From Prunus persica (Eukaryota; Streptophyta; Magnoliopsida; Rosales; Rosaceae), in the NCBI RefSeq assembly GCF_000346465.2, contig NC_034009.1, forward strand, positions 4,921,269 to 4,985,268: 64,000 bases of DNA. Direction: 5' to 3'. Under the pieces are notes generated by a model. The model saw only the letters and a program-made list of their open reading frames with translations, was not told the DNA's origin and searched no databases. This document shows, piece after piece, positions 57,804 through 64,000 of this stretch (position 1 is the first letter of the stretch; each line of letters begins with the position of its first letter). Both the position numbers and the translations under genes were made by a program.

Positions 57804-60456
57804 ATGTCAATTTTTCTTGAAGTCTTGAAATGCCTTCTTTGTTGTGAAGATGAGCATGAGAATTATCATGGTTCTTACAATCAAATTCCCAGACAAACCA
57901 GTTTCCATCATAATGATTATGAATATCGAACTCCCCGTAGAAACTACTCGCCACCCCTGACTTCTACTAATCAATCTCCAGCCTTGTATAACTATAAACC
58001 CCCATCACCTCCACCTCAAGCACCTAAATCTCCTTTTAGTTCTTCTTCATCATCCCCTAAGCCTCCAACATCTTCATCGAAACCGCAGCAATCATCTTCT
58101 CCATCTCCTAATTTCCCAACATCTTTATCTAAAACACAACCATCTTCTTCTTTTTATCCATATTCAACATTCCCTGAGCCCCCATCATCTTCATCTAAGC
58201 CGCCTCAATCAACTTTTGTTAATCCATCTTCATCTAAACCACTACAATCCTCTGTCAATGCATCTTCATTTACTCATGAATTCCTAACAATTGTATTTAA
58301 ATCACAAGAATCTTCTTCTGTTGATCAGCCTTCAGCATTACCTAAACCCCCAACATCTTCATCTAAGCTGCCCCAATCCACTCTTATTAGTCCATCTTCA
58401 CCATCCCTTCAATTCCAAACACCTTCATCTAGACCATCTCCTCCTAAACTGTCTACAGCCTCCTCTAAACCACCTCAGGCTTCATCAAAATCACATTCAT
58501 CATCACCAAAACCTCCAACATCTTCAAAACCATCTCCATCCTCAGGATCGCTGGTGTCTTCCACTAAGCTCCCTCCAATCTTCAAGCAAGTTCTATCCCC
58601 CGCCTGCCCGAGTGTAATAAATCAAAAGGTGAAGAAAAATTATGTGTGGGTCGAAAAGGATCCATTACCTATATTTCTGATTCCGGAGGATATCAAAGAT
58701 TTGATCAAGAATGACATTGTGCCCAATGTTCTAAACCAGCCCCTGTCTCCCACAACATATAAGGATTACTTTGCCGCTCTGTTATATGCTGAAGAGTTCT
58801 ACCATGAGGTATGCAAGAATCTTGCCCATTTGTAGCGCATTTTCTTCAGTAGTTAGTTAAGAAAATTATGACAGATATGAAACCATTTATATAAATATGT
58901 TTGTAAAGCACTTCTCTAAGTTTCAGTTTTTGGAAGATATGACGATAATATCTGATTTGATTGGTGTAAACATTGATTATACAGCACAGTTTTGAATGGT
59001 TAGCAAAACATAGCTTATTTCATATTAGTAATCACTTTTCTCTACACAAATATTCTGTTAATTATACTTGGTACTTCTTTGTATGCATTGAAACCAATGC
59101 ACACTAAAACTGGTTATTGTTTTGAAATCATGGAGTTTCATGTACATGCCTTTGCAACTAAATATTGTGGTATGAATGATGGAATGTAGAATGTTGTGGT
59201 AGAACATTCTTCTTTTCTTAATTTTGTATGATTTTTCTTGCTGACTTTGAAAGAAATATAATTAAAAAAAACCTGTGGTTGTTATTTGAAACCAGAAATG
59301 GGCAGATTTCAATATGAAGAATGTGACACTGAAGTTGCATGAAGCAGCAGTTTATAAATATCTAGAGAAGGAAGAGAAAACCTTCATAGAATTTGAGATT
59401 GATTCTGTTCCTGAAAATAGGCCATTCCTTTTGTCAAGGGACATAGTCTATGTACGACCATCGGGTACGAATGTTGACCAATTTCAGGTAAACTCTGAAC
59501 ATCCATTGACATATGCTGAGCAATTTCTTAAAACTATCTGCATTATAATTATCTTATTGCATGTTATGCAGGGCATTATATACCGCATTATTAGGAGCAG
59601 TCTTGTATTAGTGGAATTTGAAGATGAATTTTATGCTCATCATGATTCAACCCAAAAATATGATGTGAGCTTCTCATTCAATAGAGTCTGTTTGAAAAGA
59701 GCTCACCAAGCAGTTCAAACTGCATCAGATGCTTTATTTAAGAACTTCCTCTTTCCCGATTGTGTTTCTCGTACGAGCATCCCCACTGCACCAGCGCTGC
59801 TTTCTACCCATCCAGATAAGTTATCTGCAGTTCGTCGTATTTTAAGCATTCGGGGCTCACCGCCTTACCTAGTAGCTGGCTCGACAACTCGAGGGGTTGT
59901 TACTGAAGCAGTACGCCAGTTATGTCAAACCTCACCAGAGAATAAGTTTCTTATATGTGCTCCTAGTAACCGCTGTTGTGATGGGATTATGAGAAGCTTG
60001 TTGAAAGTGATTCCAGAGACAGATATATTTCGAGCCAATGCTGCATTTCGCGATAAAGATGAGGTGCCTGATGACATCCTCCCATCATGCCGTTACAAAG
60101 AGACTTATTTCTCTTGTCCTCCAACAGAGGAACTCCGAGAATTTAGGGTGATTTTCTCGACTTACGTAAGTAGCTTTCGGCTGCATGATAAAGGCCTAAC
60201 CGCTGGACATTTTAGTCATATTTTTCTGGTGGATGCTTCATCTGCCATTGAGCCGGAAACAGCAGTGGCCTTAACTAATTTTGCAGAAAAAAGTACTACT
60301 GTTATAGTCACTGGTCAACCAGGAGATCATTCACGTTGGGTTCGCGCAGACATGGCAAGGGAAAGGGGGCTGAAGATTTCATACTTCGAGAGACTTTTCA
60401 AGTCAAGGCCATATAGAAGCCTCAATCCAATGCTTATCACACATTTGGACCAATAG
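57804..60456 (+). CDS. SDE3/MOV10-like pseudohelicase, copy B
   Basis: Three exons (57804-58808, 59296-59487, 59572-60456) with the same phases as copy A give 693 aa. The 5'UTR intron donor (57441 region) is also conserved. The N-terminal MSIFLEVLKCLLCC, a longer Ser/Pro-rich stretch with an extra repeat, and the helicase-like region (IPEDIKDLIKNDIVPNVL, ENRPFLLSRDIVYVRPSG) match copy A. The Walker A site reads AGSTTRGVV, shorter than in copy A and without a P-loop Lys. Motif Ia is CAPSNRCCDG. Walker B is LVDASSAIEPE and motif III TGQPGDHSR. The end LNPMLITHLDQ again lacks RecA2. Intron 2 (84 bp) has no in-frame stop, so retention would add 28 residues. Helicase activity is not expected, but the open frame over 2 kb argues for retention of some role. 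Confidence 0.82.
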
Positions 60457-60904
60457 CACGAGCCAGAATCAGCAACACCTACAGGCTTTTGCATTAAGCT
60501 TAAAACCCTTTGCATAATTGCACGAAACATTTGACTGTTTGCTGTTTAAATTTCTTGGTTCATAAGCCACAACCTAAGATATTAGGGTGACTGTTTTGTT
60601 GTAAGTAGCCTTCTGCAAAGTGTGGTGATTGCTTTTAATTGTGACTGTTTTCTTGTCAGATTATTAACCACCCTCCTCGGTTACCATACCTCATCATCCT
60701 GCATTTCCAGATCCTCTATCTATCTCAATCAATTTTGTTTCTTAACTTGCTGCTGGAAAAATCACTGTAAGTGAATTATAAGCCAAAGTTTTTTCTTAAA
60801 ACAAAAACAGAAAACAAATCCTTCAGGGTGATCATTTTCCATGCCATCCACAGTTTTTTCTTAAGTCTTCTTCCTGTTGAACTTCGCTAAACCAAAAAAG
60901 ACCA

Positions 60905-61170
60905 AAGAAGATTCAACCTTTGTGACTCTGTCTGACAGTGCATGTACTATGTTGGTCAACAACACATCACCTGTTCACGCTTGAAAAACAGTACTTTCAA
61001 AAACAAAACAAAAACAAAAAAACCATCTACTCCCATGGTGTAGGAGACAACGGCCTCAATGTTGCTGGCAAGATTCTCTCAGCTTCATCTGATATGCTTT
61101 TCTTTCCACAGGCAAACTGCATGCATGTTAAATTCACAATTTCCTTATTCAAACACTTAACTAATTGAAG
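60905..61170 (+). pseudogene. Fragment of a third SDE3-like copy (5'UTR part)
   Basis: The sequence TCAACCTTTGTGACTCTG and GTGCATGTACTATGTTGG repeats the 5'UTR start of copies A (52526) and B (57330). After about 50 bp the resemblance fades, and no coding part of the gene follows. It may be a truncated third unit or the original breakpoint sequence of the duplication. Confidence 0.5.
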
Positions 61171-61801
61171 TATCACAAAAGTGATTCAGCTCTATGATCA
61201 ATGATCCCAAAGATTGAATCCGTGTAGCCCATCCATCAGCTAAGCCGTTTGGCCTTAGAAAGAAGTAGGTGGTTACCTAAGTCCCCGTTTGATAACCATT
61301 TCAATTTTAGTTTTTAGTTTTCATGTTTTATTCTAGAGTATAGAGGGAAAAGAGGGAGAATGGAAATGAGAATGAAAGTGAATATGGGATTGAGAAGAAA
61401 TATGAGAGGGGAGAGAATATAAACTAGAGGCATGTCATCAATTGAAGTCAATTTATTGCAACGCTTTAGAAAACATTCTTATTTGATTATGATAAGAATT
61501 CCTTTTTTGGTTAAATTATGATAAAAAAATCAAATATAGTTAGCAATCCTCATAATTTGTTAAACAGGTTATTAACAGGTAATCTGTTTAATAATATGTT
61601 TCACACGACATGTTTATTAAATGAATCAGGTTTGGGTTAAGCATTCTTGACACGTTTATTATCCCTACATAATACGAACCCAAATGTAACACGACCCATT
61701 ACTAAAGTGAAAACAAAAACTGAAAAACAGGGGGTTTTTCAATTGTAAACAACAAAGTTAGAGAATGTGGCTAATATGTCTGTCCCGGACTTGTTTTAAA
61801 A
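61171..61801. other. Intergenic before copia element 3
   Basis: No gene is seen. The stretch CCCCGTTTGATAACCATTTC at 61286 and a partly inverted AACTGAAAAACAG near 61720 hint at a small DNA-transposon copy of about 450 bp. The match is weak. Confidence 0.4.
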
Positions 61802-62147
61802 TGTTAAATATGTTATAAAGTAAGAGATGAAATCCAAATGAAGATAATGGGGTATTAGTCAAAAGGTAAAATTATGATGTTTGGATAGAAGCATCATTAT
61901 GTCTCCCTTGTATGCTATTTGCTTTGCCTATAAATAGGCATAATTTCTACTTGCAAATACACATGAACGGAGAAGAGAAGAGAAAGAAAAGAAAGTGAGA
62001 GGAAAGAAGAGAGAGTGAGAAATCTAAGTGTCTGAATTCTGTCTGAGAAGAAATCTTGTCAGTGTAAACACCATAAAAGCAAATATAATTCCACTACCAA
62101 TATATAGTGGTACTTCTCATACTCTTTGATTATTTTATTTTATAACA
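61802..62147 (+). repeat. 5' LTR of copia element 3
   Basis: It starts TGTTAAATATG and ends TTTTATAACA. A CTATAAATAG TATA box lies near 61929, followed by a purine-rich transcript start. The primer-binding site right after it (TTATAAGCACG) resembles the TTATCAGCACG site of a known group of plant copia elements. Confidence 0.75.
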
Positions 62148-62760
62148 CGTTATAAGCACGATAGTCTCTCCTTTTTATTTCTAAATTTTTCCCAGCTCAA
62201 CAGTATGTGGTTATTTCTCTGTCTCCTCTCTGTCATATGTCTCCTCTCACTTTACTACTACGATGACATGCAAACTTTTTTTTTTTGTGTTCTCACAATT
62301 TTTATGTTGTTTCATCCATGCTTGTTTAATTTACTTCTTTGTAACGTAATTTGGAATTGTGCGGTTTTATACCCCATCATGTTATTTTATGGTAGTGTAA
62401 TTTTTATTACCCATCGCGTTGTAACACAAATTATCGTAATAAAATGATGGTGTGATCTTAAAACCCATCTATTATATTTTGAATGGTGGCGTAGTTATAT
62501 TGCCCACAATATATAATATGTTGTGCACTTCCTATATTTTTAGTGGTGGTTTTATCCCTACATTCATTTTATTTATGGTATGGAGTAGGTTTATTACCCA
62601 TACAGCAATATTTATTTAAAAGTGTGGCGTGGGTTTATCGTCCACACAACTGTATTTACTTTTCATTTAAAATATGGAGTAGAATTAGTGCCCATACCAG
62701 CATGTTTACTTTATTGCACATTTACTTTTACTTAAAGTATGATGTGGAATTAACCCTCAT

Positions 62761-63000
62761 ACTTTATGAATTTACTTTACCGTACATTTAATTTTATTTA
62801 AGGTATGGTGCGGGATTAACGTCTATACAGCAAGCAATTTACTTTATGAATTTACTTTACCGCACATTTAATTTTATTTAAGATATGGTGCGAGTTTAAC
62901 GTCCATACAACAAGCAATTTACTTTATGAATTTACTTTACCGCACATTTACTTTCATTTAAGGTATAGTGCGGGTTTATCGTCCATACCAACAAATTCAT
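62761..63000 (+). repeat. 80-bp tandem repeats in the leader of copia element 3
   Basis: Units start ACTTTATGAATTTACTTTAC at 62761, 62841 and 62921, exactly 80 bp apart, each with a GGTGCGGG/GTCCATAC core. More degenerate GGTGTGG-type units extend upstream to about 62560. Confidence 0.9.
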
Positions 63001-63103
63001 AGCACTTTATTTTTATCATTAATTAATATACCTGAATAATGAGGGCCTGAAGTTCCTATTAATAAGTGGCTTAATGTCCCAGATCCCGAGCCTAAAGTTT
63101 CGG

Positions 63104-64000
63104 ATGGCAAATTTGGCAAAACTAGAGTTTGCTACCTTGGACATTTCTGGGGACAACTATTTATCATGGGTCCTGGATGCCAAAATCCATCTACGTGCCA
63201 ATGGCCTCGGACAAACAATTGTAGATGGGAATGATGCTTCGCCTGAAGAAAATGCAAAGGCCATGATTTTTCTTCGTTGCCACATCCATGAAGCGCTGAA
63301 AAGCGAATATGTGGTGGTTGATGAACCGTTGGTTCTATGGAAAGCTCTAGGTGAAAGATACGATCACCAGATGATGGTGACCCTCCCAAGAGCTAGATAC
63401 AAATGGACTCACTTGAGATTTCAAGATTTCAAGACAGTGTCCGAGTACAACTCTGCTATGCACATAATTACCTTCTTGATGAGGCTATGTGGTGAAAGTA
63501 TATCTAAGAAGGATATGCTCGAAAAAAAACTCTGAGTACTTTTCATACTTCAAATGTCCTTCTACAGCAGCAATATAGACATAATGGTTTCAAGAAGTAC
63601 TCGGAACTTGTATCTTGCCTCTTGTTAGCTTAACAGAATAATAAGCTCTTATTAAAGAATCACAAATTTCGCCCAACGAGCTCAGCACCACTTCCTGAAA
63701 TAAATGATGCATCTCAGGAAGTGAATGCCACTTCATCTTGTGGCAGTATCCACAGACGTGGGTGAGGGGGCAAGCGTGGCCGCTGGCAAGGAAGCAGAAA
63801 AGATCGTGGTGCTTGTTCAAATGATTTAGGTCCAAGGAGCAATCCATCCACGAATGGCAAAAATGCATCCCGTAATAAGGGAAAGACACAGACGAGCCAT
63901 GTGCCTAGAAATGTTGAAAGCACTTGTCACATATGTGGTGCAAAGGGACATTGGCCGCGTGCATGTCGTACGCCCAAGCATTTGGCTGATCTCTATCAAG
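63104..64000 (+). pseudogene. copia gag, broken
   Basis: From MANLAKLEFATLDISG the frame encodes a UBN2-type gag (NYLSWVLDAKIHLRA, LWKALGERYDHQ, YKWTHLRFQDFKTVSEYN). A homopolymer A run near 63525 shifts the frame, and stops follow at about 63632 and 63759. The zinc knuckle CHICGAKGHWPRAC (CX2CX4HX4C) is preserved at 63925-63966. The sequence runs off the window. Confidence 0.88.

Larger units (their letters stand above)
55800..60744. repeat. Segmental duplication, unit B
   Basis: This unit repeats unit A in the same orientation: ATTAGAACCATG start, PPR 3' exon, decayed PPR (minus), SDE3-like copy B (plus), and the same 3' flank up to TTTGTTTCTTAAC near 60744. Homology to unit A is interrupted where unit A has later insertions and where unit B has deletions. 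Confidence 0.85.
61802..64000 (+). mobile_element. Ty1/copia element 3, 5' part (continues past the window)
   Basis: A 5' LTR (61802-62147), a primer-binding-like CGTTATAAGCACG region from 62148, a long AT-rich leader with tandem repeats and a broken copia gag are present. The rest lies outside the window, so completeness and TSD cannot be judged. Confidence 0.85.

Noticed and set aside
1..64000. CRISPR arrays, bacterial operons, riboswitches
   Set aside because: The window is plant nuclear DNA. The tandem repeats found are microsatellites, satellite DNA or a retrotransposon leader, without spacer-repeat architecture.

Overview
The window is nuclear DNA of a flowering plant, most likely a dicot. 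The genes have canonical GT-AG introns, and the intergenic DNA is AT-rich with Ty1/copia and other LTR elements, MITEs, plant SINE-like boxes and GA/TA microsatellites. Every recognisable gene belongs to a plant family: ATL RING-H2, SRL1/PRP38, ABCI17/STAR1, XTH, PLS-class PPR, SDE3-like. Gene density and family content would fit a compact rosid genome, but the species cannot be named from the sequence alone.

Layout. 1-9.2 kb is repeat territory. It holds a young but coding-defective Ty1/copia element (2477-7517, nearly identical 187-bp LTRs, TSD GGCTA) and a MITE with a 10-bp target duplication. 9.3-23.3 kb is genic: an ATL42-like E3 ligase (minus), a four-exon PRP38/SRL1 splicing factor, the ABC protein ABCI17/STAR1, and a small two-exon protein of unknown function (minus). 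23.8-28.5 kb is an old copia element that was itself hit by a poly(A)-tailed LINE-like insertion with a 15-bp TSD. 29-33 kb holds a 1.77-kb solo LTR and SINE-like fragments. 33.5-44.7 kb carries an intronless RRP1/Nop52 ribosome-biogenesis gene with site II and telo-box promoter motifs, an XTH cell-wall gene (minus) and TMEM230 (minus).

45.5-61 kb is the most unusual part. A unit made of a PPR gene (minus) and an SDE3/MOV10-like gene (plus) has been duplicated in tandem, with the junction near 55.8 kb and a scrap of a possible third copy at 60.9 kb. Both SDE3-like copies keep open frames (688 and 693 aa) and the same intron phases. Both have a Ser/Pro-rich N-terminal region, have lost Walker A and the Walker B glutamate, and stop before the second RecA domain. 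They therefore look like a small family of catalytically dead helicases. The PPR partner is intact-looking in unit A (811 aa). There it seems to have lost a C-terminal extension by a nonsense change. In unit B it has collapsed into a pseudogene through a microhomology deletion. Unit A also collected a hAT-like element with an AT-rich satellite and an assembly gap, a 401-bp MITE and a 545-bp solo LTR, none of which is seen in unit B.

61.8-64 kb is the 5' part of a third copia element (LTR, a leader with 80-bp tandem repeats, broken gag) that runs off the window. There is no operon-like organisation. Apart from the duplicated block, the genes are independent housekeeping, cell-wall and regulatory loci.
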